From NCBI RefSeq assembly GCF_011386835.1, contig NC_088795.1:117321434-117385433 (forward strand): a stretch of 64,000 nucleotides of DNA, given 5' to 3'. Made by a program: the position numbers and the translations under genes. Below the pieces are notes generated by a model. The model ran no database searches. It worked only from the letters and a program-made list of their open reading frames with translations, and was not told where the DNA came from. Within the stretch, counting starts at the first letter, position 1; every line of letters starts with the position of its first letter. Positions 22,801-33,678 of the stretch are shown here, in pieces. Origin of the DNA: Chrysemys picta bellii. Lineage: Eukaryota > Chordata > Testudines > Emydidae.

Positions 22801-23825
22801 TTAGAGTACAGTATAAGCTCTTTGGAGCAAGGATCATCTTTTTATTATGTGTTTGTAGTGCACTGAGCACAGTGGGGTCCTGCTCTCTGAGGCCCAGAAG
22901 CTAATGAAATGCAATTAATAATTACATACTCCCTGGGGCTGTTGTGAGGCTACATTCATTAATGTTTAAAAAAATCCTTTGGGATCCTTGGCCAGAAGCC
23001 TCAACTCCTCAATTATAAGCCATTACCAACTGCTATGTGGCTACAACTCTTGTCAAGGAGCACCCATATTTTTGCTTGCTTCAGAGCCTGAGTCTGTTTT
23101 TTTTTCTTAGCTTTTCTTGAGAAAACTGGATTCATTAAAGGTGATGAACCAGGAAAGGTTGAAAGTACAGTAAAATACAGCAGAGGCCCAATCCTGAACA
23201 CCCTCCTGTTACTGGCAGTCCCCACCTTGAGTTCAATGGGCAAGTAATCAGCCCATGAAACAAACTTTTGCTCATTGTCTTGTCTTGTAAAACCCTAACT
23301 GGTTTATCTGCTTTCAGCCAGGCTCTGAATTTTTTACATACCTCGATACACAAACAAGGCAGGTGAAAAGCCTTCTACTATATACCAGTCCAGATCATCG
23401 AGTGCAGAGTAACCAGTTTGTATTGCACCACCAGCATAATTTGTCTGGAAATCCAGTCAGACTGGTTCAGAGAGAATTGCTCCAGTGCAAAGGTGACAGC
23501 TGCCAAGAGGGTTTGTATCCCACACAACATCTGTGCTGCTGGGATCCCGGGGAGAAGGAAGTGTGCCTAGAGTAATGTGCCTATGTCACACCAATCTGCT
23601 GCTGCCTTTTTGGTGATTAAAGGCCAGTGTAGCTACAGCAGCTCTCAGGCTGCTCTAACACAGTGCAAGGGGAGTGGTACGTAGAGAGCAGCATCGGACC
23701 TGGCACTCAGAGGAGAACTTTAAACCACCTTCGCACAAAACCCATTGACTAGTGTTTTGTGCATTTGGCCCTATCTGGGAAATCTGGTCCTTTATCTTGT
23801 GTTAAAGTGGGAGTTTAGGATATAG
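22801..23825. other. Intergenic, nothing recognised
   Basis: TATAAGCTCTTTGGAGCAAG followed by GCACTGAGCACAGTGGGGTC (22811-22877) resembles a CR1/L3-type noncoding relic common in amniotes, as does the block at 6105-6205. Otherwise unremarkable. Confidence 0.5.
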
Positions 23826-24293
23826 ATTCACAGAGATTAAGGCCAGAAGGGGCCATTAGACCTGCATATCACAGGACGGTAAATGTTATCCAGTTACCAC
23901 TGTATTAAGCACAATAACTTGCTTTTGGCTAAAGCCTATCAAGGCAGCCAGTCTTGACCTGAAGACATCAAGAGATGGAGAATCCACCACTACTGTGGCA
24001 GCTTATTCCAGTGGTTAATCACCCTCACTGTTCAAAGGCTGTGCCTTATTTCTAGTCTGAATTTGTTTGGCTTCAGCTTCCAGCCATTGTTCTTGTTCTA
24101 CCTTTCTCCGCTAGAGACACACACCTCCCTCGCTCCATTGCTTCCACATTGACAACTTTTTTTTTTGAGATCTGTCAAATAGCCAATTCTAAATCCATCT
24201 CATGGGTGAGTTATTACATTAGGTAGTGCTCAATATTTTTAATAAGAATGGCATATGGCACTAAGTCAAATTCCATTTCATTTTGTAGTCTAA
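23826..24293 (-). mobile_element. CR1 LINE, minus strand, 3' part (left of the Harbinger insertion)
   Basis: Reverse-strand CR1: GATTCACAGAGATTAAGGCCAGAAG, typical of the CR1 3' end in reverse, then GTGGTTAATCACCCTCACTG and TTCAGCTTCCAGCCATTG. A poly-T-containing junction near 24160 is followed by RT-region sequence (AAGTCAAATTCCATTTCATT). It is interrupted at 24293 and continues at 27268. Confidence 0.8.
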
Positions 24294-25149
24294 GGGTATG
24301 TCTACACTACGAAATTAGGTTGATTTGATAGAAGTTGATTTTTAGAAATCGATTTTATACAGTCAATTGCGTATGTCCACACTAAGCTCATTAAGTCGGC
24401 GAGTGCGTCCTCACTACCGTGGCTAGACATTACGGAGTGGTGCACTATGGGTAGCTATCCCACAGTTCCCGCAGTCTCCACTGCCCATCGGAATTCTGGG
24501 TTAATCTCCCAATGCCTGATGGGGCAAAAACATTGTCGCGGGTGGTTTTGGGTACATGTCCTCAGTCGCCCCTCCCTCCGTGAAAGCAATGGCAGACAAT
24601 TGTTTCGCGCCTTTTTTCCTGGGTTAACAGTGCAGTAGCCATACCACGGCAAGCATGGAGCCCGCTCAGCTCACCGTCGCCACTGCTATTGTGGGCAAGT
24701 CTACTGTGGGGGGCTGCTGTGATCCAAGTAGCCAATGCAATCATTAACGTTCTGTTATCAAGGGTAGTGACTCTGGGAAATGTGCAGGCCTTTTTAGATT
24801 TTAGGTGCATCATATTCCTGTCCTGTGTCCCTGATGAAGAAGTCTTGCAGCCGTACATTCCAGTCCGGTCGGCGCTGTAACACCCCATAGCACTTCTGTG
24901 GTTGACACATGTAACAGCTCCAGGGCTCTTGCTCTTTTGTCTTGGCCGAGGTACCTTGCCCTACCCGGACCTCCAAGCATTTGACACAGAAGCACCTGCA
25001 GCAGCTGGCATTGCTACACAGCAGCAGCTCCTTGCCTTCGCAGCAGACGGTGCAGTAGGACTGTTAACCGTCCTCGTCAGACATGTAGCTTGGCCGGGGG
25101 TTCTGGGAACGTCTTCCCTGCCCAGCTCCTAGCAACCTCCAGGGCATGG

Positions 25150-25575
25150 TGTACGGCTCCATTGCTTCCGCTGCAACTCTGCTCTCCTGCAACTCTGCTC
25201 TCCTGCTCCCCAGCGACAAGCTCAGGGGATCCGTTCTGGTCCTCCTGGGTGCTGCTGGCAGCAGACGGGTGTAGTAGGACTGCTAACCATCCTCGTCCAC
25301 CGCTTCTGCTGCAACTCTGCTCTCCTGCTCCCCAGCGACAAGCTCAGAGGATCCGTTCTGGTCCTCCTGGGTGCTGCTGGCAGCAGACGGGTGTAGTAGG
25401 ACTGCTAACCATCCTCGTCCACCGCTTCTGCTGCAACTCTGCTCTCCTGCTCCCCAGCGACAAGCTCAGAGGATCCGTTCTGGTCCTCCTGGGTGCTGCT
25501 GGCAGCAGACGGGTGTAGTAGGACCGCTAACCATCCTCGTCCACCGCTTCTGCTGCAACTCTGCTCTCCTGCTCG
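25150..25575. repeat. 122-bp minisatellite, about 3.4 units, inside the Harbinger element
   Basis: Units start at 25301, 25423 and 25545 (period 122 bp) and are nearly identical (CAACTCTGCTCTCCTGCTCC...GCAGACGGGTGTAGTAGGAC). A variant first unit at ~25165 has a 15-bp internal repeat of CAACTCTGCTCTCCTG, and a diverged half-unit lies around 25040. Since 122 is not a multiple of 3, each unit shifts frame. Confidence 0.93.
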
Positions 25576-25609
25576 GGGGATCTGTTCATGAAGCCTGGAC
25601 AGTAGTAAG

Positions 25610-25927
25610 GTGCAGTTCAACTATCGGCTGAGCAAGTGCAGAATGGTGGTAGAATGTGCCTTTGGACGTTTAAAAGCTCGCTGGCACTGTTGGTCAGACC
25701 CCAGGGCAACCAACATTCCCATTGTTATTGCTGCTTGCTGTGTGCTCCATAATATCTGTGAGAGTAAGGGGGAGATGTTTATGGCGGGGTGGGAGGTTGA
25801 GGCAAATTGCCTGGCGTCCGATTTTGAGCAGCCAGACACCGGGGCGATTAGAAGAGCACAGCAAGGCACGCTGCACATCAGAGAGGCTTTGAAAACCAGT
25901 TTCATGACTGACCAGGCTTCGGTGTGA
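25610..25927 (+). pseudogene. Harbinger transposase, C-terminal catalytic fragment
   Basis: Encodes FNYRLSKCRMVVECAFGRLK and AACCVLHNICESKGE, the C-terminal part of the PIF/Harbinger DDE nuclease (the HARBI1 family). The Glu in VVECAFGRLKARW is the third catalytic acid. The first two Asp motifs are absent: upstream sequence is the 122-bp tandem array rather than the rest of the nuclease. Full-length family proteins are roughly 350-450 residues, so this is about a quarter and cannot be active. Its Met at 25610 is simply the first ATG in the open frame. It shares its family with the older fragment at 3991-4345. Confidence 0.92.
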
Positions 25928-26061
25928 CAGTTGTGTGTGTTTCTCCTTGATGCAAATCTGCCCCCTTTATTGATTTTAATTCGCTGTAAGCCAACCACCC
26001 TCCCCCCTTCGAAATAAAGTAACTATTGTTTTGAAACCATGCATTCTTTCTTTATTAATTA

Positions 26062-26643
26062 AAAAAAATGAGATAACGGACAAGGTAGCCCGGGTGGGGG
26101 AGGAGGGAAGGACAAGGCCACATTGCTTATTGTAGCCACACTAAAAATCAAACTGTCTGAATGATAGCCTTCTGTTGCTTGGGCCATCCTCTGAAGTGGA
26201 GTGGCTGGGTTCCCGGAGCCTCCCTCCCCCCGCGTTCTTGGGCGTCTGGATGAGGAGGCTATGGAACATGGGGAGGAGGGGAGGCGGTTATACAGTGGAT
26301 GCAGTGAGGGTCTGTGCTCTTGTTGGCTTTCCTGCTGCTCCAACAGACGCTTCATCATGTCCGTTTGCTCCCCCATTAGCTCAGCATCGCGTCCTGCCTC
26401 TGCTCTTCGCGCTCACTTAATTATTTCCTGGCCTCTGCCACTGAATGCCTCCATGCATTAAGCTGTGCCTTATCAGTGTGGGAGGACTGCATGAGCTCGG
26501 AAAACATGTCATTGCGAGTGCGTTTTTTTGCCTTCTAATCTGCGTTAACCTCAGGGACAGAGATGATGGGGGAGTGAAGAAACATTCTATGCTCTACGAT
26601 TCTGGAGGGACTGAATGGTCACCTGTGCTGCTGAGTTCGCCAT
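26062..26643 (-). pseudogene. Harbinger Myb-like (SANT) accessory ORF, degenerate
   Basis: Reading the minus strand from 26643 gives MANSAAQVTIQSLQNRRA then a stop, matching the start of the turtle Harbinger Myb-like DNA-binding protein as I recall it. Further on, KAKKRTRNDMFSELMQSSHT with DKAQLNAWRHSVAEARK and, after another stop, a Gln/Glu-rich EQTDMMKRLLEQQESQQEHR with SSSRRPRTR follow in the expected order. The Myb/SANT domain itself is deleted and several stops interrupt the frame. In Harbinger elements this protein assists transposase nuclear import and DNA binding; this copy cannot. Confidence 0.8.
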
Positions 26644-26981
26644 GCTGACCAAACAGGAAATGAAATTCAAAAGTTCCTGGGGCTTTTCCTGTGTACCTGG
26701 CTAGTGCATCGGAGTTCAAAGTGCTGTCCAGAGCAGTCACATTGGAGCACTCTGGGATAGCTCCTGAAGGCCAATACCGTCAATTTGCATCTGCACTACC
26801 CCAAATTCGACCCAGCAAAGTCGATTTTAGCGCTACTCCCCTCGTCGGGGAGGAGTAGAGAAGTTGATTTTAAGAGCCCTTTAGGTCGACGGAACGGGGT
26901 TGGTTGTGTGGACGCATTCATTTTTAAATCGACCTAATGTGACTAAATTCTACCTAACCCCGTAGTGTAGACCAGGCCTGA

Positions 26982-27267
26982 GGGTAAGGCCACACTGCAA
27001 TTAGACACTCCCAGCTGGGCTGTGTCAGCTGACTCAGGCTCACGGCGCTTGGACAAAGGGGTTGTTTGATTGTGGTGTAGCTATTTGGGCTCTGGCTGCA
27101 CCCCAAGCTCTGGGGCCTTCCCATCTTGCAGGGTGCTGGAGCCCAGGTTCCAGCCTAAGCCTTAGCATCTACACCACAGATAAACAGCCCCTTAGCCCAA
27201 ACCCCGCAATCCTGAATCAGCTGGCAAGGGCAATCTGTGGGTGTCTAATGGCAGCATAGACGTGCAG
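26982..27267. mobile_element. Harbinger-like MITE abutting the 2.7-kb element
   Basis: Ends GGTAAGGCCACACTGC and GGCAGCATAGACGTGC, with internal ATTAGACAC/GTGTCTAAT arms. Internal CTGACTCAGGCT is shared with the MITE at 33370. It begins directly after the TGA that closes the Harbinger element. Confidence 0.7.
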
Positions 27268-27870
27268 TTATCTTTATCAACCAGACGATAACGAGATTAC
27301 AATACCTATTTTCCATAAAACCATGTTGACTGGTATTAATTCTATTCCTATCCTTTAATCATTTATCAGTTGAAACCTGTATCAACTTTTTCATTATTTT
27401 CCCTGGGATTTATGTCAGGCTACTCAGCCTATAGTTACATGCATCATCCCACTTGTCCTTTTTGAATATTGGCACAACTTTACACTCTTTCAGTCTTCTG
27501 GAATTTCCCTGGTATTCCAAAATGTATTAAAAACTTACATCAGTGGACCAGAGATTTCATCAGCCAACTCTTTTAGGACCCTTAGGTGCAAGTTATCTGG
27601 GCCTGCTGATTTAAACATTGTTAGCCCTAGTCAATGTTGTTTAATATCCTCCTTGGTTACTAATGGACTGGCAAATACTTCATCAGCCTCATGTGATATG
27701 AGTACATCATCCTGCTTCTTTCCAAATACAGAACAGAATACTGAATTAACAATTTTACCATCTCCATCTAGTAATGAGCCAATACCATTACCAGGATTTA
27801 TTTTGTTCCTAATCTACTTTAAAAAAAACCTTTTTATTGTCCTCAGCACTGTCAGCATGTAGATATTAGT
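27268..27870 (-). mobile_element. CR1 LINE, minus strand, reverse transcriptase region (right of the insertion)
   Basis: The complement encodes degenerate RT sequence: the stretch around 27395-27440 (ATTTTCCCTGGGATTTATGT...CTCAGCCTATAGTTA) is the antisense of a NYRxxSL/GK motif block, and 27590-27800 continues towards the 5' side. ATCTTTATCAACC at its left edge resumes the sequence cut at 24293. It is full of stops and cannot be active. Confidence 0.78.
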
Positions 27871-28379
27871 TAGTTTAATAATATATATCGAATACAGAAC
27901 ACCAAACAGAATGCTGCTTTTGTCCTTTCCTTCATTTTGGGCTAGGTTCTGGAAATATTTGATGGCTTGATAATGCCATTTAACAACACAGAAATGTGAT
28001 GAACTGCATGCCCTGAAGCACAGACCTTAAGAATTTAGACTAACATTAATCTGCATTGAAAGACATTTCATTGCCTTATTATTGAACTATTATAGAGGAA
28101 TGCTTTGCAGGAATGAGAATATTAACAAATGATTGTATATGTGAATCATAAGTCAAATCAGACACCTTATTGCAAATTTAAAGAAAGTTATCTTTATAGC
28201 TCCTAGAAGGTGAGATGGAGTTCAAGGCCAAACCTTCATGCAATTGCGAGAGTTCGAAGCATACATATGATAATACTTGGTGACAACAAAGTCATAGGTC
28301 AAGTCTGAGACCTTACTGTTGCAAATCTAGGGAAAATTACCTTTCACATATTATATGACACTCTTGTTAGTTTAAGGGG

Positions 28380-28475
28380 GAGATTCTGACCTTAGTTCCA
28401 CCGGTGTAAATCTGGGATGATGGAGCTACTCCAGATTTACATTCAGGTAATTGTGTGTGTTTTTACACCTGAATT
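28380..28475. repeat. Palindromic GTGTAAAT-type MITE relic
   Basis: CCGGTGTAAATCTGG and CCAGATTTACATTCAGGT are inverted arms around GGAGCTACT. Same family as 38540, 42749, 44137 and 55494. Confidence 0.6.
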
Positions 28476-28589
28476 ATTATTTAGATTTTAACATATTAAT
28501 TAACACATTAACTGACATTATTATGCATTCTAGTATAGAAAGGATACAAGTGTTTGTTCATATTCTTGTTTAAGGAATAAGTGTTTGTA

Positions 28590-28675
28590 ATGTATCCTGT
28601 CTACACTAGCATTTATAATGCTAGCCTATGCATGTTAAAAATAAGATTAAAAGTCAAATGTAGACATATCCTTAA
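28590..28675. mobile_element. Short Harbinger-like MITE, ~86 bp
   Basis: TATCCTGTCTACACTAGCATTT at the left and AAATGTAGACATATCCTTAA at the right act as inverted ends around a short AT-rich centre. Confidence 0.6.
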
Positions 28676-31600
28676 AGGATAATTTGGCCCTAAGAGTCTT
28701 CATATGATCATTCTCATATTTATATTTATAGACTCCCCAGCCAAACAGCAGCTGAGATATGTCCTAGTGAAATATATACAGAATAGTGAAAAATAATTGG
28801 TCTATAGTAAACAACTGGAAAAAAATACACATTTGTTTAAATACATTTTGTTGTAAATTTCACTCTATGACTTTTAAAACTGCCAGAGAAAGGTATTATC
28901 TGCTATTGGAGTTAAATCATTTAAGTTGGTTTTATTTTAGAGTTTATTTCTTGGTTAAATGAATAAAGAGGTGATTTTCAATAGGACATGCGCTGTGTGC
29001 TCCTAAGTCACTTAAGCACTTTTGAAAATCCCACTCAGACAACTAGTTTGGCAGCTTAGGAGAAGACAGCTATAGCTTTTACAGTGAACTTTCTTTGCCA
29101 GCATTTAGCATAGATCATGTTAGAACTGTCCTCTTCAAACAAAAGGGGGGAAATGTTAATTATGCCAATTTGCACATAAAATGAATGATAATTTAAATCA
29201 TATTCAAAAACAAGGATAATTTATGTTTGCAGTTCCCATAAATTGTTCACAGCTCTTTTAATAATATAATGATGTTTAGACTGATGCAGTTAATAGATGC
29301 CAGAATTATGATGCAGGAAAAATGACATGAGCATGTAGATTCCTTTTTGCTTACCTTTATTATGTAGGTGCCACCGCAATGTAAGTATTAAATAGTAGTG
29401 ATAATAATACAATACACAGAAATGTTACTGTTGAAGAGAGCTGATGCCATTTTAATTAACATGTTATTTATATGCACTCGATGTCAAACCTGCTTTTCAC
29501 TAAGACGTCTCAAGAAAAAGGAATCCACGAGACAAGTGAAGACATACAGAGTCCTTTGCAAGAAAAATATGGTAGTGTCACTTTGCTCACTTGCCTGGTT
29601 GAATGTATATTCTTCCAGAGATACTGTCCTTTTAGACTAGTTTACAAAAGCTATATATCTTGACTAGTTTACAAAGAATAATGTGTAATATAAAGCTGAA
29701 ATGCTAACTGGATGCAGCAAAACATGGAATGAATCTGCTAAATATTATGTTCAGAAATGTATATACCAAAACCAGCTGAAGTTGGGTTTTGAGACCCAGG
29801 TACCGCTTGATGCCAACTGGCAGAGGGCATAGGGGTACATAAGGATTACAGGGATCCCCTGGGTTTGGTATTTACGTTCCAGTTCACCAAAGAGTGTCAC
29901 ATAAGATTTCTGTGGAAAGCCTGTGTCACCCTGGTCATCATAATCTTTACAAAATATATGTGCAGATAGTGTTGGAGGGGAGGAGGTAGCATGCCTTAAG
30001 TCAGTTTCCACCAGACAGAAGGTAGGAAACACTGATTTCTGTAGCTGACCATTGTGTACTGTGTGTCTTAAAATGGTGGTCAATTTACTGAGTCCAATAC
30101 TAATGAAGATATTTCAGGGACTTCAGAAGGAAAATTAACAGGAAGAAGTAAACAGAGAGGAGGTGAACCCCGTTTTAGAGGTAAAGAACAAAGGACTGAT
30201 CTGGTACATCTGGGGGTGCAGAAAGTTGCCCTGGGATCCTTTGTCATGGGGAACCAGCAGGCTTGATCTCGTGATGGAAGGGTCTCAGCCATCCTGGTTG
30301 AAGAACACTATGAGAAGAACTTCAGGGTAAGCAGTACCTTATTAGACAAGGGGGCACCTTGTTAGTTGAGTTTAGACTCCAGAAGGAGTGTTGCGATTTT
30401 ATTTTATATGTAACCCTTTGTTTCCAATATTTCTGTAAAGAGAGAGCGAGGCCTGTGGAGGCCTAGAGGGGTGTGTTTGTGTTGCCAGTACCAGGCAGGC
30501 ACACACAAGGCTTCCTCATGCTAAGGACAGGTGGTACCCCGGGGGAGTGTTACCAGGAGTGGGGGAGGGCTCTACATTTTCTCCTTCTCCTCATATTAAT
30601 AATAAATTAAGATTGACTAGAAGTCAGAATGGGGCTTGCTATGAAATACATTTAATGACAATTAATGTCGTCCTGCGTCAGTTTAACCAGATCGTGGTTG
30701 CACGCTGGCTACGGAGATGCTCTATCCCATCAGCTGCTGCCAGTGCCACCACAGTCCAGAGCCATAACCATGTCCAGTACTGTTGGCTCTGACAGCACTA
30801 CCGCAGCAAGCACAAATGCAACGGTTACCACCAGTCTAGTTCATCTTATTTAATATTTACCTTCTATATCTATTGAATTATACTGTCATCCACTACACAC
30901 ATGAGAGGTTTATCTTTCCTATTCACCAACTAACAGCTATGTATTGCTATTTTCTGGTAGTTCCAGATAGAAGACAATGGCCACATGAGCTTTCTCTTCT
31001 CCTCTAAGCAGTACTAGCACGGGTCTCTATCTAGATCCTGGCTAGAAAAATTCAAATCACATGGAACATAACAACACTAGAAATGGGGGCCTTGCCCCAA
31101 AAGGCCAGTGACATTGCACATCCTCAGTTGGGGAACCTGGATCACTCCAGTAAATAGAATGGGAATTACTCCACAAGAGAGAAAAGTCTGATGGCAGAAT
31201 TTCACTCCTGGGAAATCGGATAATGAAAAATAGAAAAGGAGGAGCTCGTAAAGGGATGACATGGTCAAAGTAATATGACAGGGAAACCCTCATTGCAGTA
31301 GCATGCTGAATGAATATGAGTGGGACAAGGATGCATTTGCCAAGGCTACAGAGAAGGATGTTGCTGTAATCAGGATGTGAGCTGCTGAGAGCTGGATGAG
31401 AGTTTTAGCTGTGTGGATGGGTAAGAAAGGCTGTATCTTAGAGGTGTGATGTGGAAAGAATCAGCAAGATTTAATACTGTGACAGTCTGTTGGTATTATT
31501 GCTTGTGGTCTAAATGATACGCCTCATCTCTGATTCAGGTTATACAGGGCTTCAGTAATAAGCTGATCAAACAACTGCTTTATACTCATGGTATAGGGCT

Positions 31601-32753
31601 GTTGATGATTCAGTGAGAGGCACTGTAGCAGCCTTATCTCAGGGGTCAACAAGCCTAATGGTCAGGCCACAGCCAAACAGTCTCTCCAAGCCCTGAGGCA
31701 CTCTTCTGTGCAGGTTGGGAGCCCAGTAGCCAAGCCACAGTTCATCACACCTCCCCTCTCAGGGGCCTCCAAGATCTCTCAGGAGACCAAGGGAAGAGAG
31801 AAGGATAGAGGAACCCAGGCCCTCCCGCTCCACAAGGTCCCAGCCCAGGACCAAGGGGAGAGAGGCAAGGGGTGGCTCAGTCCCTTCTGGCTGGCACTCC
31901 AGATCAGCCTCCCCTGGACAACTTCCTATCTTCCCTGTTTTCCCTTCAGTTTAGGGCATGGCCTAAGTCTTCTGCTTATACATTCTTAGGAGTTCAGAGC
32001 TTCAGGTGGAGGGACGCTTCTAAGCTCACCTTCACTGTCCAGTTGCCTCCGCAACTTAGGGCAAAGGGGGATCCTTGCTAATTCCTATTCACAGTCCCAA
32101 TCCTTCCCCTATAGCTCACTCTGCCTCAGCAGCTGCAGCCTGTCTACCTCCTCACAACCAGGCTTTCCTCTGCACTGCCCTTTAAGTCAGTCCCCCATTG
32201 GGACCATGCCTAGCAGCTGCTGAGGGGTGGGGCCTTCTTGTCCCAATACTGTTCCGCCACTCCTTTTACCTTAGTGTGGGGCCTGTAAACCCCATCACAG
32301 GCATTCTTCTCATCCCTCACAACTGAAACTGTCTCCCACCTTGGTGTCAGGTGGCATTGTGCTGTTGGAGAGGCCATCTTTTGGAAGAGAGGTAAAACTG
32401 AGCTCCTGAACACTTGGGCCCACTAACGATCCCATGGTTTGGTATCTATCTATGAATAAAGTTTTAATACAGGTAACCTGGCCAGCTTGCAACTCTATCT
32501 ACCTAAAATTCCCCTTATAGTTTCAACTGGATACTTCTCCAGTTCCTGACCTAAACTATTGTGTATTGTTCCTACATGTCATTGAACAGCTGCCATGTTC
32601 TACCCAGGAGATGGCTGCATTACAGTGGTGGATGAAGGGATTCCCTTGCTAATCCTTACTGACCGCACATATGTGCTGCAAGGATTAATTAGCTAAAGCT
32701 TGTAAAGCCCTTTGACAGTCTTAGATGGAAGTCATTATAAATACACAACTTTA

Positions 32754-32854
32754 GGGCCCAGTCCTTCTAACCCTTATTCACATGCACAGCCCTATTGACC
32801 CCAATGCCAGAAGAAGAATCACTTGCATAAGAAAGGAGTTGAAGGACTGCGCCC
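32754..32854. repeat. Palindromic GGGCC-type MITE relic
   Basis: AGGGCCCAGTCCTTCTAACC at the left and GGAGTTGAAGGACTGCGCCC at the right are inverted; CCTATTGACCCCAATG lies in the centre. Confidence 0.6.
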
Positions 32855-33211
32855 TTGTTGTTGAATCATATATCTAGGCAGTGGCTATATCAGAGCTGTG
32901 GTGGCCAGTCTATGGTTCAGGAGGTACATGTGATCCCCAAGCCTCTAAGTTGTTACCCCTGAGAGTGACTGTGCTGAGAAAAATGTGTATTTGATTAGGA
33001 GTTAAAATATGGTCCCCGAGCTGTACCCAGTGCTTTCCACAGACGGTGTTTGATATAGTGAGGGGCGCTCCAGGAGCAATGCTGTACTGAGCCAGGAGTG
33101 CTTTGAGCAGCTGCTGTCTCTTCCCTGCTGCTCAGCTGCTCCCCTTTCAGCCACCTGCTGCTTTGCAGGGACAAGAGGAGAGAGTAGTGCTGGTTGCTCC
33201 ACTGCCTGTTT

Positions 33212-33336
33212 TAGGGTGACCACATACCAAGTGTGAAAAATCAGGACGGGGTGGGGGAGGGTAATAGGTGCCTATATAAGACAAAGCTCTGAATATTGAG
33301 ACTGTCCCTATAAAATCGGGACATCTGGTCACCCTA
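33212..33336. mobile_element. hAT-type MITE, 125 bp, copy 2, perfect 8-bp TSD
   Basis: Terminal TAGGGTGACC/GGTCACCCTA. The octamer gcctgttt is duplicated at 33204-33211 and 33337-33344. An 8-bp TSD with short terminal inverted repeats is the hAT signature. No coding capacity. Confidence 0.92.
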
Positions 33337-33369
33337 GCCTGTTTCCCTGCTGAGCTGAGGGAGCCCTGG

Positions 33370-33678
33370 AGGTATGTCCACACTGCAATAGCAAATCCTG
33401 CAGCAATGAGTCTCAGAGCCTGGGTCAATTGACTCAGGCTTGCAGAGCTTTGGCTACAGAGCTAAAAATTGCAAGTGTAGAAGTCTGGGCTCCAGCTGGA
33501 TCCCTGGCTCTGAGAGCCTCCCTCCTCTTGGGGTCTCAGAGCCCAGGGTTCCAACCCAAGACCAAGCATCTACACTGCAATTTTTAGCCCCACAGCCTGA
33601 GCCCTGTGTTCTGAGTTAGCTGACTCCAGGCCAACTGTGGCCTTGCTGTGGGTCTTTTATTGCAGTGTAGACGTACCC
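33370..33678. mobile_element. Harbinger-like MITE, ~309 bp
   Basis: GGTATGTCCACACTGCAATA and TATTGCAGTGTAGACGTACC are inverted repeats (18 of 20). The interior repeats TTGACTCAGGCTTGCAGAGC and CAATTTTTAGCCCC. Same family as the element at 26982. Confidence 0.88.

Larger units (their letters stand above)
24294..26978. mobile_element. PIF/Harbinger DNA transposon, 2.7 kb, decayed
   Basis: Termini GGGTATGTCTACACTACG and CGTAGTGTAGACCAGGCC form inverted repeats (14 of 18 positions). Flanking trinucleotides TAA (24291-24293) and TGA (26979-26981) fit the TWA target duplication with one change. Inside lie a transposase C-terminus on + (25610-25927) and a Myb-like second ORF remnant on -, converging as in Harbinger elements, plus a 122-bp minisatellite where the transposase N-terminus is expected. 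It inserted into a minus-strand CR1. Confidence 0.92.
27871..33203. other. Intergenic, with few relics
   Basis: 27.9-31 kb is AT-rich and unassigned. 31620-32510 is GC/pyrimidine-richer with phrases such as CAGTAGCCAAGCCACAGTTC and could be an LTR-like or other interspersed repeat, but no ends, polyadenylation layout or coding domain were established. Confidence 0.45.

Noticed and set aside
25090..25518. 142-aa frame with repeated LLLQLCSPA segments
   Set aside because: Translation of the 122-bp minisatellite; the repeated protein pattern simply follows the DNA repeat in rotating frames.
25150..25575. CRISPR-like regular array
   Set aside because: Units are contiguous 122-bp copies without unique spacers, in a eukaryotic transposon.
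29751..30292. Adjacent minus-strand frames of 110 and 70 aa as a possible gene
   Set aside because: No conserved domain, no splice sites joining them, and no codon-usage signal; may be old repeat sequence.
31620..32510. Possible LTR or endogenous retrovirus
   Set aside because: No paired LTRs, primer-binding site or gag/pol motif visible; composition alone is not enough.
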